DNA of 64,000 nucleotides, taken from assembly GCA_021733665.1 (NCBI GenBank), contig JAHREI010000011.1:1-64000 (forward strand). The letters run 5' to 3'. A program made the position numbers and the translations under genes. Shown piece after piece: positions 18,612 through 27,230 of this stretch. The stretch's first letter is position 1. Every line of letters starts with the position of its first letter. The stretch is from Bacillus subtilis. Its GTDB lineage: Bacteria; Pseudomonadota; Alphaproteobacteria; Rhizobiales; Rhizobiaceae. The notes beneath the pieces were generated by a model. The model was not told where the DNA came from, made no database searches, and worked only from the letters and a program-made list of their open reading frames with translations.

Positions 18612-18914
18612 ATTGAAATAGTCTCCATAGAAAAAACCACCACGGAGCTTATTATCGCCGTTCGGGACGAGACTTTCTAACCATCGCCTCATGCTCTCGT
18701 CTGCATTGAGATTCAGCAATTGACGGCTTGATACAAACACACTGTACCCACTCTGATTGGGACAGAACAGAGGCCAACACATAGAGCTAATTGAAATATT
18801 GCGTAGTACCCACTGCACATAAGCAGACATATGCAAACACACCACCGGTCTTAATATGTCCTACCAAACTTGCTGCTTTTCAAAAAACACCTGCCTGCTT
18901 GAAAAAGAGCTTGT

Positions 18915-19049
18915 TTATTTTTCAGATATTGTGCGTTTTTGTCTCCGCCTCCAACGCAACTGCCATGTCAAAAATACAATCATTACGATTGCAATCGTAA
19001 TCAGTGCGACAGAACCATTATAGATTGAGATGTATTCATAAGCATTCAT
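18915..19049 (-). CDS. Candidate 44-residue membrane protein
   Basis: A 44-residue frame starts at ATG 19049 with CAGGA about 9 bases upstream. It has one membrane helix (SVALITIAIVMIVFLTW) followed by a very basic tail (RWRRRQKR). It is divergent from the GST gene. The single helix plus basic cytoplasmic end is typical of real small membrane proteins, but there is no family match that I know. Confidence 0.42.
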   Translation of the reverse strand: MNAYEYISIYNGSVALITIAIVMIVFLTWQLRWRRRQKRTISEK

Positions 19050-19120
19050 ATTGCGAATCCTGCCCATTCGGCGCTTAAATAGACAAGTCATGCTTGTTTG
19101 CATAATTTTAAGGTGCAGTA

Positions 19121-19738
19121 ATGAAAATATGGGGTCGCATAAACTCAACCAACGTCCGTAAAGTACTTTGGTGTGCGGAGGAGCTCAACCTTACTTATGA
19201 AACCATTCCCGCAGGCGGTGAATTCGGAATCGTAAACGAACCAGCATATCTTGCTAAAAACCCCAATGGCCGTATTCCCTGCCTTGAGGACAACGGATTG
19301 ATACTCTGGGAATCCAACGTAATTGTGCGCTATCTGGCTAAAAAATATGGTCAGGAACCTTTCGCACCAGCGGATATTCAGGCCTGGTATGCTGCCGAAA
19401 AGTGGATGGACTGGACATCATTTTCTTTTGCAATGCCATTCCGAAATCTATTCTGGAATCTGGTTCGGCATACCCCGGAACAGCGCAATGAAGATGAAAT
19501 CGCTCTGGGTATTACGCACTGCACTCCTTTGATGGCTATGGCAAATGCCGAACTGGAAAAAGCACCATACCTATCAGGCGACCATCTTGGCATTGGTGAC
19601 ATCCCTTTAGGCTGCATCGCTTACTCATGGTTCTCGTTTCCGATAGAACGACCGTCTATGCCGGCTTTGGAAGATTGGTATGAAAGATTGAAATCCCGTC
19701 CCGCCTATCAAAAAGGCGTCATGTCGCCACTTACCTAA
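19121..19738 (+). CDS. Glutathione S-transferase
   Basis: This 205-residue protein has an N-terminal thioredoxin-like domain beginning KIWGRINSTNVRKVLWCAEE (Ser/Asn at the usual catalytic position, near NSTNV), the cis-Pro loop NGRIPCLED and the glutathione-binding ESNVIVRYLA motif. The helical C-terminal domain includes GDIPLGCIAYSW, the family N-capping box region. GSTs of this type conjugate or reduce with glutathione; the substrate cannot be told. It stands alone between a small membrane-protein frame and a convergent gene. Confidence 0.9.
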   Translation: MKIWGRINSTNVRKVLWCAEELNLTYETIPAGGEFGIVNEPAYLAKNPNGRIPCLEDNGLILWESNVIVRYLAKKYGQEPFAPADIQAWYAAEKWMDWTSFSFAMPFRNLFWNLVRHTPEQRNEDEIALGITHCTPLMAMANAELEKAPYLSGDHLGIGDIPLGCIAYSWFSFPIERPSMPALEDWYERLKSRPAYQKGVMSPLT

Positions 19739-19757
19739 TCATTGCAACCGCAAAATA

Positions 19758-19792
19758 GCACCTGCACTTAACCTTTATTTAAGAGCGGGTGC
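19758..19792. terminator. Hairpin between convergent genes
   Basis: GCACCTGC (19758-19765) pairs, with one mismatch, with GCGGGTGC (19785-19792), with TTAA/TTTAA inside. It lies between the GST gene and the convergent minus-strand gene. Confidence 0.4.
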
Positions 19793-19807
19793 CTGTTTGC
19801 CCCATGC

Positions 19808-20182
19808 TCACATTTTGAGTTGAGAAATAGCAACTTCCGCAGTAGCTGCCACAGTCTCAAGCTTGGTAATCTTGCGTGCCGTATAAGCGCTTAATATACC
19901 GGCGGCCAATGAGAACAGACTACATAACAATAGAGCAACGGGCAGAACATACAAACGAAGCCAAACTGACCCGCCTGCCAGCCAGCCGATCGCAGTTGCT
20001 ATCAACACTATAAAGGCAACCCAGAAATTACGCTTCCGGGCACGTTTTATGAAGAGCGCCATCGCGGCTTCTTGCTGTCTGAGCTTAGCCAGCTCTTCGC
20101 GTAATTGTGCAACATTGTACTTAAGTTGCTCAAGTTCAGGCTCGAGAGTTTCCGTATCTGACAAGGAGCTTCCTGACATCAT
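19808..20182 (-). CDS. Coiled-coil protein with two membrane helices
   Basis: A frame of about 124 residues starting at ATG 20182 (or 20179) shows a heptad-like coiled coil (LEPELEQLKYNVAQLREELAKLR, near residues 10-40), then two close hydrophobic segments (FWVAFIVLIATAIGWLAGG and LYVLPVALLLCSLFSLAAG), and a short C-terminal helix. The frame can be extended to a TTG at 20230. I know no family for it. The topology suggests a small inner-membrane scaffold or partner-binding protein. Confidence 0.6.
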   Translation of the reverse strand: MMSGSSLSDTETLEPELEQLKYNVAQLREELAKLRQQEAAMALFIKRARKRNFWVAFIVLIATAIGWLAGGSVWLRLYVLPVALLLCSLFSLAAGILSAYTARKITKLETVAATAEVAISQLKM

Positions 20183-20223
20183 AACCAGATTATTACAAAA
20201 TTCTCTGATCTGCAGAACATTCC

Positions 20224-20379
20224 ATGTCAAAGATCAGAACAGTTAAAGTCATTAATCCAGAAAACGATAAGTACCCTAAAGCGCGCCCGATATTTACGAA
20301 GATAGCTGCTCTTCAGGCTTTGTTTAATCTCGATCACGAACCCGTGATTTTTCTCGACTCTCAACACTCATCATACTAA
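20224..20379 (+). CDS. Candidate 51-residue protein
   Basis: ATG 20224 opens a 51-codon frame, beginning SKIRTVKVINPENDKYPKA and containing FTKIAALQALFNLDHEPVIFLD. The composition is that of a normal soluble protein, with balanced charge and hydrophobics, but no clear ribosome site is seen and it overlaps no other gene. It stops just before the candidate small RNA. Confidence 0.35.
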   Translation: MSKIRTVKVINPENDKYPKARPIFTKIAALQALFNLDHEPVIFLDSQHSSY

Positions 20380-20381
20380 AG

Positions 20382-20515
20382 TTGCATCAGGTTACGCACT
20401 CTCTTCTCTTCGCATTCAGAGGGGCTCTGCGGAGTGGTTAGATTGAGATGCGTAACCTGCAATACCTACCCCAATATAGAAAAAGCCACGGAGACGACCT
20501 CCGGGGCTTTTTATT
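20382..20515 (+). ncRNA. Candidate structured small RNA with terminator
   Basis: TTGC (20382-20385) plus AGGTTACGCA (20389-20398) pair with TGCGTAACCT (20449-20458) plus GCAA (20459-20462), giving a 14-bp stem with a 3-base bulge. The enclosed ~50 bases contain a CAGAG/CTCTG hairpin. A terminator follows: AAAGCC..GGAG / CTCC..GGCTTT (20482-20510) then TTATTATT. Long stem plus U-rich terminator with no coding frame is typical of a small RNA. The terminator is also T-rich on the minus strand, so it may serve the small gene at 20556-20711 as well. Confidence 0.5.
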
Positions 20516-20555
20516 ATTCTGCAATAGGCAAGAGTTATATACGTCAAGCGAATAC

Positions 20556-20711
20556 TTACAGCCCGCTTGCTTCGCTCTGCATCTGCGCTTCTTCTTTTTT
20601 CCGCTGCGCTACTTCCTTATCTTTATCATAATGCCACTTGATGGCGAAGAACATGCAAACGCCGAGGACACCAAGTTTAAAAATACCGAAGACGATAGGA
20701 ACCCAATCCAT
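20556..20711 (-). CDS. 51-residue single-helix membrane protein
   Basis: ATG 20711 to TAA at 20556 encodes 51 residues: MDWVPIVFGIFKLGVLGVCM then FFAIKWHYDKDKEV and a Lys/Glu/Gln-rich tail. One N-terminal membrane helix followed by a charged helical cytoplasmic tail is a common layout for small inner-membrane proteins. A terminator-like hairpin lies 45 bases downstream on this strand. The function is unknown. Confidence 0.65.
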   Translation of the reverse strand: MDWVPIVFGIFKLGVLGVCMFFAIKWHYDKDKEVAQRKKEEAQMQSEASGL

Positions 20712-20762
20712 TTTTTGAATATTCCATGCTGTTATTTGTTACAGAAAGCACTAGCAGAATAA

Positions 20763-21259
20763 TTCTGATTAAACAGCTCAATTTTTTCTGATCGCGCTAT
20801 AGTGAAAGGATAAAATGATAACCTGCTCGTTCACTGACAGGTCAATTATTTAAACAACGTTGTCGAGGCCGACCATGGCAGACAGAAGCGACAGATCAGT
20901 CCAGTGTGAGAGTTCAAGACCATGAAATCGCTCTATACGACATGCAAAAGTTTTGAGGTCATGCAGCACTTACGCAAAGGACAAACTACCGTTTTTAGTC
21001 TCACTTGAAACATCCATCGAGAAGCCTGAATTGTCGAACGAGCTTTCGGCATTGAACCGAGCGTACTCGTAATGGCAGTAGCGCTGCTCGTGCAGAGCCT
21101 CAAAGGTCAGCAGTGCGATTTCAGAAAAGAAGAACCTCTCCCACTAACAGGTTTTTCCCGCCTCAGAGCCGTTGTGCCGGTTCATGTTCACGTTTGCAGG
21201 CTTTTCGCAGCTTGTTTATAAAGATTCCAAAGTTAGCAATTTAATCTATTGCTTTTTAA
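20763..21259. other. ~500 bases with no supported gene, possible coding remnant
   Basis: No start-to-stop gene is convincing. On the minus strand a stop-to-stop frame of about 57 codons (roughly 20983-21156) includes EALHEQRYCHYEYARFNAES and then SFDNSGFSMDVSS; it has ordinary protein composition but no start codon, so it may be the tail of a decayed gene. The remainder shows nothing I can name. Confidence 0.3.
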
Positions 21260-22345
21260 ATGCCCGCATGGAAGGAGATTTACCATCTACGGAGGCATGC
21301 ATTGTTTAGCTCTGAATTAAATCCGCCAAAAACATTAAGCATTCTTGTGCCAAGCTACAACGTAGAAAAATACGTTATAGAGTGTTTAGAAAGCATCGAA
21401 ACGCAGCTTACCAATGAATGCGAAGTCATCGTCTACGATGACGCTTCAACTGATAACACCGTAGATATTATTAAAAACAGTTCCATTTATAAAAACCCTA
21501 ATTTCAGATTAGAATTAGGCCCTCAGAATAAAGGGCTCAGCCATGCAAGAAATACACTCCGAAGTATGGCTAGCGGAGAGTATCTTTGGTTTTTTGATTC
21601 CGACGACAAAATTCTAGATGGCGCTATTGATAAAATATTATCAATTATTCACACCTCGAATGTAGACATTATTCTTTTCAATTTTAATTTTTGGTATGAA
21701 GATCCAACTGAGCAACTCCTTTGCACTCAAACCGAACAAAGACCATATGTCGGAGCATCAGGCGCGCATAGCACCAACCATGTAAATGCATTTTCCGCTT
21801 GCTTACGCAGCAACAATCTCCACGCGCATTCAAAAATCTATCATAAAGACCTGTTCAGAGAAGAAACAGACTTCCCCGTCGGTCAGATTTTTGAAGACAT
21901 CAGTGTTGTCCCTCTATTAATGTCACTTTCCAAATCGGTATTCTATATTGATGAGCCGCTCTATGCATATCGTCAAAGACCAGGCAGCATCATTTCAAAT
22001 ATGAATGCCACTGATGCAATCAAACCGTTAAGAGCGATACTCGATTTAAAAAACAGATATGAAAAAGTTCATGGCCAAATCAATGAGGAGGCTTTAAGCG
22101 CGCTCATGATATTCACCATGCATCAATTCCGTTCTGCAGTACGAAAAATAGCCAAAAAAGCGCCCGCAGACCAAAAACCTCGTCTACTGAAAGAAGCTCT
22201 AGAAATCTTTCAGAATATCCATGGACGAAATTATTTGTACGTTATGAAAGCATGCTACAAAGAAGAAGGTCTGTTTTATTGCCTCCAGATTAGCAAAAGG
22301 CTTCTCAAAGCAAAGATAATAGCTGCACGCTCAAGTCAGTCGTAA
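21260..22345 (+). CDS. Family 2 glycosyltransferase
   Basis: This 361-residue protein has the GT-A fold of family 2: LSILVPSYNVEKYVIECLES near the N-terminus, IVYDDASTDNT, GPQNKGLSHARNT and the metal-binding WFFDSDDKI motif. A later FEDISVVPLLM block and YRQRPGSI match the CPS/EPS type that adds sugars to surface polysaccharide. ATG 21260 lacks a ribosome site; an in-frame TTG at 21302 follows GGAGG by six bases and may be the real start, which would remove 14 residues. It stands alone, not in a polysaccharide cluster. Confidence 0.85.
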   Translation: MPAWKEIYHLRRHALFSSELNPPKTLSILVPSYNVEKYVIECLESIETQLTNECEVIVYDDASTDNTVDIIKNSSIYKNPNFRLELGPQNKGLSHARNTLRSMASGEYLWFFDSDDKILDGAIDKILSIIHTSNVDIILFNFNFWYEDPTEQLLCTQTEQRPYVGASGAHSTNHVNAFSACLRSNNLHAHSKIYHKDLFREETDFPVGQIFEDISVVPLLMSLSKSVFYIDEPLYAYRQRPGSIISNMNATDAIKPLRAILDLKNRYEKVHGQINEEALSALMIFTMHQFRSAVRKIAKKAPADQKPRLLKEALEIFQNIHGRNYLYVMKACYKEEGLFYCLQISKRLLKAKIIAARSSQS

Positions 22346-22490
22346 TACTTATTCTTTTGGCTTCACAGACCTAGCAATCATCGACTGCACAGCAGCAGAA
22401 CGCATTTTGCCCGCAATTGTCTATGATAAAACAAAGCCACCCCTAGTTCCAGGGGATACTCATATGTACCTCATCATTTTATTATGAACC

Positions 22491-22709
22491 ATGGACAAGG
22501 AAAGCATATACCCACTCATAAAAAATGCAGTTAGGGTGAATGGCACATTGAAAGAGCCATTTACACCGAGAGATGTGCGCCGTGTTGCTCGTGGCTGGCC
22601 ATACTGCCGTTATTTTTCATATATGGCTTACAATTGCACAGAGAACCGGCCTGCTACAGAAGCTTTATTCATTCGTGTGGCACGTGGAAAATATAAACTG
22701 GCAGATTAA
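22491..22709 (+). CDS. 72-residue hypothetical protein, winged-helix-like
   Basis: This small soluble frame starts MDKESIYPLIKNAVRVNG and ends ATEALFIRVARGKYKLAD. A helix-rich N-terminal half followed by a FxRVxRGxYxL strand resembles a compact winged-helix domain, but that is inference from pattern. No good ribosome site is seen before ATG 22491. Not recognised. Confidence 0.5.
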   Translation: MDKESIYPLIKNAVRVNGTLKEPFTPRDVRRVARGWPYCRYFSYMAYNCTENRPATEALFIRVARGKYKLAD

Positions 22710-23021
22710 AAGATAATTTTATTATCTACAAATTAATATTAATAGTATATAAATTTATTTATATTAAAATTACGTGAAAACAACACCGACATAAATATTC
22801 AGTATTTTAAATTTAGCTACAAAATAGCTCATAGCAACTATTATTATAAAAATATTTTTCTAATGTTCATTTCAATAGCCCTAATTTAATTAGCAATACT
22901 CAATAAAAAACCCCATTCTTTTTTTGCATCAATCTATTGAATCTATGAGATAGATTTTTTGATTATTTAATGTACAAGTCCGAATTCACAAATTTTCGAC
23001 CTATTTTAAAAGTTTATTGCG
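22710..23021. other. AT-rich spacer
   Basis: About 310 bases of very AT-rich sequence with no coding frame. It probably holds the promoter of the following small gene. I see no clear hairpin terminator. Confidence 0.4.
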
Positions 23022-23207
23022 ATGCGTATTCGTTACGACATGAGAAAACTCCCGAGCGGCCATTGGTGCGTTTTTGATATCATTACCGGTGGCATAGCCA
23101 GACATAATGGCAAAGAGATCATCGGCCTGAATATTAAAGAAACCGACCATATGGTTGATCATATGAACATGATTCATAGCAATAATTTCTCAAGAGCACT
23201 CAATTAA
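23022..23207 (+). CDS. 61-residue conserved-looking hypothetical protein
   Basis: This frame begins MRIRYDMRKLPSGHWCVFDI and continues ITGGIARHNGKEIIGLNIKE, ending in a DHMVDHMNMI helix. The strand pattern (RYD.RKLPSG.WCVFD..TG.IA) is like small alpha-proteobacterial hypothetical proteins that I have a general memory of, but I can name no family or function. It has no strong ribosome site. Confidence 0.6.
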   Translation: MRIRYDMRKLPSGHWCVFDIITGGIARHNGKEIIGLNIKETDHMVDHMNMIHSNNFSRALN

Positions 23208-23230
23208 TTACCGGTTTAATTTGGTTAGCC

Positions 23231-23257
23231 ATGCTTATGCATGCGAAGCATAAGCAT
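23231..23257. promoter_or_regulatory. 10-bp inverted repeat before the GNAT gene
   Basis: ATGCTTATGC (23231-23240) is matched by GCATAAGCAT (23248-23257). It lies 24 bases after one gene and 80 before the next. It may be a weak terminator or an operator; no T run follows. Confidence 0.4.
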
Positions 23258-23336
23258 ATACCCTCTCTTCAATTGGATTGCCCAACTGAGAATGTAATAG
23301 TCCTGCTTCGCTACAGTTCTCTGAAAGCATCACCCA

Positions 23337-23747
23337 ATGATCACTATACGTCGACTAACACCTACCGAGTGGCCCAACGCATTCCCGGTTATTGCGCAAC
23401 TCCGTTCACTCAGTCAGAACGAATTTTTATCCCGTGTCAAAAGACAATCCTATTCAGGTTACGAGTTAGTCGGAGCTTTTAAACAAGATACGCTCATCGG
23501 TGTGATGGGAATGAGGCCCGTACACACTTTAGCCAGAGGCTCACATCTGCATATTGACGATCTTGTTGTAGACACAACTTTGCGTGGAAGCGGCGCAGGA
23601 CGCTTATTAATAGAATATGCAGAGGCTGACGCAAAAGCCCGTGATATGTCTGCAATTTTTCTTGATGCGCGACAGGAAGCTATCCTGTTTTACGAGGCTC
23701 AAAACTTCACTCATCATACAGCACCATCCATGAGAAAGCTGATCTGA
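23337..23747 (+). CDS. GNAT-family N-acetyltransferase
   Basis: This 136-residue protein is one GNAT domain: an N-terminal ITIRRLTPTEW strand, LIGVMGMRPVHTL, HIDDLVVDTTLRGSGAGRLL (the acetyl-CoA pyrophosphate loop, R-x-x-G-x-G) and IFLDARQEAILFYEAQNF near the C-terminus. It transfers an acetyl group from acetyl-CoA to an amine; the substrate is not predictable. It appears to be a single gene. Confidence 0.85.
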   Translation: MITIRRLTPTEWPNAFPVIAQLRSLSQNEFLSRVKRQSYSGYELVGAFKQDTLIGVMGMRPVHTLARGSHLHIDDLVVDTTLRGSGAGRLLIEYAEADAKARDMSAIFLDARQEAILFYEAQNFTHHTAPSMRKLI

Positions 23748-23935
23748 CCTCACCTTCTAACAATATTGCGCTCTTTCTGTTTGCCCATGAAGAGCGCGTC
23801 TGTTTCCGCATTTGATTTTAATTCAATAATAAGTTCATCCGTGAAACAAAACTTCGGCACCTTATTCAAAAATAGAAAATTATAACTCGGCAATCCACCA
23901 TCTACTTTGTCATTCTTCAATCAGAGGAGAGCAAG

Positions 23936-24016
23936 ATGACAGAGTTGTGGATATGCATAATCTCAATACTCGCAATCAACGGAGCGATTGCTGTATATTT
24001 TAATAAAAAAAATTAA
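23936..24016 (+). CDS. 26-residue hydrophobic microprotein
   Basis: ATG 23936 follows AGAGGAGAGCAAG, a near-ideal ribosome site. The 26 codons encode one membrane helix (LWICIISILAINGAIAVYF) and an NKKN end. Such size and topology fit bacterial membrane microproteins. The stretches on both sides (23748-23935 and 24017-24266) contain no other gene I can support. Confidence 0.5.
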   Translation: MTELWICIISILAINGAIAVYFNKKN

Positions 24017-24266
24017 TCTTGATATTTTTCGAATATTTTAAGCACGATTACTAACATATTTACCAGTGAGGGTGATACAGCGATCACAGACAACACGTAG
24101 CGTCAGTTGAGAGTTTGTGCAATCTTGAATGCGCAGTGAGTATTTTTCATTTTAAGAATATGATAATAAAAATATATTGTTTTCAGCAGAAAAACTTCAT
24201 AACCAGTTCGTTAGCTTTTGTTTCGATTATTGAACAAACTCGCTCTCTAACATAGAAAGTAATGAT

Positions 24267-24761
24267 ATGATCATCCGGCTGTCAAAAATCTTTATGGTGA
24301 TGGCAATCGCATTTTTTGCGTCTTTAGTCGCCTTCGGTAACATTACCGATTACGGTTCTAATTTTGCATTTGTACACCATGTATTCCTCATGGATACCAT
24401 CTTCCCTGATGCAACCATCAAGTACAGAGCTATTGAAACCGAGTGGCTGCACCATGTTGGTTATATCGGTATTATAACGCTCGAAACCTTAACCGCTATT
24501 ATTTGCTGGATTGCGGGCTTTAAGCTGCTGGCCGCGCGCAATGAAAGCGCAAAGGTTTTCAACAAAAGCAAAAATCTCGCCGTTGCCGGCCTGACATTGG
24601 GCTTTCTGACATGGCAGGTTGCCTTTATGTCCGTTGGCGGTGAATGGTTTGGCATGTGGATGTCCAAACAGTGGAACGGCGTGCCTGATGCATTCCGCTT
24701 TTTCGTAACCATCATTCTGGTTCTGATCTATCTCGTTCAGCCGGAAAGAGACGAAGAATAA
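24267..24761 (+). CDS. DUF2165-family membrane protein
   Basis: This 164-residue protein has four membrane helices and the DUF2165 pattern: FFASLVAFGNITDYGSNFAF, VHHVFLMDTIFPDATIKYRA, and the GGEWFGMWMSKQWNG block before the last helix. The function of the family is unknown. A clear bidirectional terminator lies just after the stop codon. Confidence 0.85.
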   Translation: MIIRLSKIFMVMAIAFFASLVAFGNITDYGSNFAFVHHVFLMDTIFPDATIKYRAIETEWLHHVGYIGIITLETLTAIICWIAGFKLLAARNESAKVFNKSKNLAVAGLTLGFLTWQVAFMSVGGEWFGMWMSKQWNGVPDAFRFFVTIILVLIYLVQPERDEE

Positions 24762-24767
24762 CCCCCA

Positions 24768-24809
24768 AATGCCCCTGTCATACAATAATGCTTAACAGGG
24801 GCATTTTCT
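24768..24809. terminator. Bidirectional terminator
   Basis: AATGCCCCTGT (24768-24778) pairs with ACAGGGGCATT (24795-24805) and runs into TTTTC on the plus strand. It lies between the convergent DUF2165 and deaminase genes. Confidence 0.8.
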
Positions 24810-24823
24810 TTTAAATCATTATT

Positions 24824-25309
24824 TTACGGCTGCCCGCCATGAAACTTTACATGCAATAGCCGAACCTGCTCAGCCAAATCCTCAACCGGTCCTTCAACAA
24901 TCGTATCCGTAATAATTGCATCAATCGGCAATGGCCGGACGCGGGACAAAGGCACGCCTAGCCCGTAGAGCCAGTCCTGCAGTTGGTCTGACGAACTGGC
25001 ATAAACAATGCGCCCCAAGCCGACCCAGCCATGCGCGGCAGCACACATCGGACAATGCTCGCCGGATGTATAAACCGTTGCCTTAGCGCGCTCCTCAGAG
25101 CTCATATTCTCAGCTGCCCATCTGGCGATAGCAAATTCCGGATGCTGCGTATGATCCCCGCCGGCAACATGATTATGGTCTTCAAAGACCACCTCTCCCT
25201 CAGCAGTTACCAAAACCGATCCGAAAGGCTCATCCCCTTTTTCAACCGCTATTGCTGCCAGTTCAATACAACGCTGCAGATGTATACGGTCTGTCTCTGT
25301 AATCACCAT
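24824..25309 (-). CDS. Nucleoside/guanine deaminase-like enzyme
   Basis: This 161-residue protein of the cytidine/deoxycytidylate deaminase superfamily has the zinc motif in two parts: HPEFAIARWAA (His plus catalytic Glu) and SGEHCPMCAAAHGW (the Cys pair). It hydrolytically removes an amino group from a purine or a related heterocycle; the family contains guanine deaminases and tRNA adenosine deaminases, and the exact substrate is unclear. The HPE in place of the commoner HAE is a small variation. It lies downstream of the IclR gene in the same direction and may belong to the same nitrogen-scavenging unit. Confidence 0.82.
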   Translation of the reverse strand: MVITETDRIHLQRCIELAAIAVEKGDEPFGSVLVTAEGEVVFEDHNHVAGGDHTQHPEFAIARWAAENMSSEERAKATVYTSGEHCPMCAAAHGWVGLGRIVYASSSDQLQDWLYGLGVPLSRVRPLPIDAIITDTIVEGPVEDLAEQVRLLHVKFHGGQP

Positions 25310-25451
25310 GCTCTCCCGTTTTACTCATCCAGTCTTTCCGGATACAGTCTGAACCACTCAGGCAGGAAAGTACAATATCAACAAACGTTGCCAACCAGAT
25401 ACTGATCAGGAAAGACTGATCGTAATTGTCGCTCTTACCCAAAATTTGTTT

Positions 25452-26240
25452 TTAAAAATGTATATAATTTTTCGGATTCCAGCCAAAACGTATCGAAATT
25501 GCTTTGGCGGTTTCGGCGACAAGAGGAATGAGCGTTTCCAGCTGGCTTTCAACCCGCTCCAAAGGAGCAGTAAGCGATAAAGAACTGGTGACAGTGTTAT
25601 CGGCATTGAAGATCGGGAAACCTATCGCAAGCACGCCTTCCATGCGTTCACTACGACTAATTGTATAGCCTTTTTTCCTAATATGCTCCAACTCTTCCAA
25701 CAGCTCCTGATGGTCGACTTTTGTTTGTGGTGTGTATTTTTCCAGTGGCTGGGATAAAACTTTTTCAATCAAACTTTCACTGCCAAAAGCAAGCAAAGCC
25801 TTAGCTGATCCAACATGCAGATCACGCGGCCTGCCCAACTGTGTCTGGATACCAACAGAGTGGAGCGTATCAGCTTTCGCTATACAGAAACTGCGCGTAC
25901 CGGAAAGAACTCGATATTGCACGGTTTCTCCCGTCTTATCGCGCAGTGCATCAACCTCGGGCTGCACAATAGTCGGAATGTCGAGATGATCTCGTGCTGT
26001 ATTTCCGCACAGCAGAGCCTTCAATCCGAGACTAAAACGATTATCCTGATTACGCGCGACAAAGTCGTGCTTTTTCAGTGTCACCAGTAAGCGCATAGTG
26101 CGCGATTTGTTAAGATTAGCAAGCTGGGCTATTTCAGCCAGCGTCAATCCAGGATTCTCAGCAACGGTTGTAAGCACATGCAAAGCCGCGTCTGCAGCTT
26201 CAATGATATAACGATCATCATTATAGCTATTCGACGTCAT
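25452..26240 (-). CDS. IclR-family transcriptional regulator
   Basis: This 262-residue protein has an N-terminal winged helix (LTLAEIAQLANLNKSRTMRL, residues about 30-75) and a C-terminal IclR effector domain (residues about 80-250) with GRPRDLHVGSAKALLAF, the usual conserved block. A GGGAGAAGATA site precedes ATG 26240. It lies between the deaminase and the peptide-transport/amidohydrolase operon, and so probably controls one or both. An inverted repeat sits 32 bases before its start. Confidence 0.9.
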   Translation of the reverse strand: MTSNSYNDDRYIIEAADAALHVLTTVAENPGLTLAEIAQLANLNKSRTMRLLVTLKKHDFVARNQDNRFSLGLKALLCGNTARDHLDIPTIVQPEVDALRDKTGETVQYRVLSGTRSFCIAKADTLHSVGIQTQLGRPRDLHVGSAKALLAFGSESLIEKVLSQPLEKYTPQTKVDHQELLEELEHIRKKGYTISRSERMEGVLAIGFPIFNADNTVTSSLSLTAPLERVESQLETLIPLVAETAKAISIRFGWNPKNYIHF

Positions 26241-26271
26241 TATCTTCTCCCAGTCTTCGCCGTCACCTAGG

Positions 26272-26314
26272 GTATAACTCCTTAAGCCTGCATCAGTTTA
26301 AGGCGAAGTTATAC
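26272..26314. promoter_or_regulatory. Interrupted palindrome upstream of the IclR gene
   Basis: GTATAACT (26272-26279) matches AGTTATAC (26307-26314), and inside them CTTAA matches TTAAG. It lies just before the IclR start, where an autoregulatory operator would be expected. Confidence 0.45.
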
Positions 26315-26372
26315 TCTGATGTTACAGTGTTAGAACTCTCTTTATGCGCCTTGTCCGACACACAAGCTTCAA

Positions 26373-27230
26373 TCAAAGCGGATATTTTGAAAGCTTTTCG
26401 ATCACACGTGCAATACTGCTTTGCAAAGCTCCGAAATCTCCCGCTTTTTTGATAAACTTAGCCTCATCCATATAGATTGCGCGATTGAGTTCGATCTGTA
26501 CGCTATATTTTTTTTCAGATACATCCGAATAACGCCGAACCAGTTCAGCCCCTTTATAAGGATTGTTAATTCCGACCGATAGCCCCTCGGCGCGGAACAA
26601 TTCTCCTAAATATTCAGTTACTTCCGGTGTCGATGTTGTATGATCACGATCACTCACCACAATATCGGGACGCAAAGCACCATTATCGTCATTCATCGCA
26701 TTGCCGCGGGACTTCATGGAGTGACAATCAATATGCAGAACATGGCCATGCTGCCGGTACGCCTCTTCAATCAGCTGTCCAAGCGCGGCATAATAAGGCA
26801 TATAACAATTCTCGATGCGCACTTTAATCTGTTCCGGCGTCAGTAAATGGTCGTAAACAGCAACATCCGGCAAAGCAAAGCGGCGTATTAAACCCATACC
26901 GACTTTGGATTTGCTCGACGGATTAACCGGCCCGTCAAATGCAGCAGTCAGCATTTCCGGGTCTATATCGTCAATCTGGCGGTTGGTATCGAGATAAAAG
27001 CGGGGAAATTTAGCAATCAGCAAAGGTGCCCCAAATCGAGGCGCAGCAACGAAAAGCTCATCAACAAAAGCATCCCAACTCGTCAGCAAATCATCCCGGC
27101 TGCAGGACGGTTTAAAATCTTCAGGGTATTCAGCCCAGCTATGCGGGCTATCAAATACGAGTGCGCCGCGCGTTTCAGGCATAGCAATCTTGTACGCGTT
27201 CTGCTCGATCTGTTGAATATTATTTATCAT
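26373..27230 (-). CDS. N-formylglutamate amidohydrolase family protein
   Basis: This 285-residue protein has the family markers: DSPHSWAEYP near residue 28, RFYLDTNRQIDDID with the conserved DxNR, HIDCHSMKSRG near residue 167, and VGINNPYKGAEL near residue 220. The classical enzyme splits N-formylglutamate to glutamate and formate at the end of histidine use, but no other hut gene is nearby. Its place as last gene of a Dpp-type importer operon suggests that it trims an imported N-acyl amino acid or peptide. It overlaps the upstream ATPase gene by an ATGA. Confidence 0.87.
   Translation of the reverse strand: MINNIQQIEQNAYKIAMPETRGALVFDSPHSWAEYPEDFKPSCSRDDLLTSWDAFVDELFVAAPRFGAPLLIAKFPRFYLDTNRQIDDIDPEMLTAAFDGPVNPSSKSKVGMGLIRRFALPDVAVYDHLLTPEQIKVRIENCYMPYYAALGQLIEEAYRQHGHVLHIDCHSMKSRGNAMNDDNGALRPDIVVSDRDHTTSTPEVTEYLGELFRAEGLSVGINNPYKGAELVRRYSDVSEKKYSVQIELNRAIYMDEAKFIKKAGDFGALQSSIARVIEKLSKYPL

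Noticed and set aside
18498-18845. 115-codon minus-strand frame
   Set aside because: Covers the cold-shock gene terminator and has poor composition.
20983-21156. Minus-strand stop-to-stop frame with EALHEQRYCHYEYAR
   Set aside because: Reads like protein but has no start codon and no family that I can name, so it is noted only as a possible remnant.
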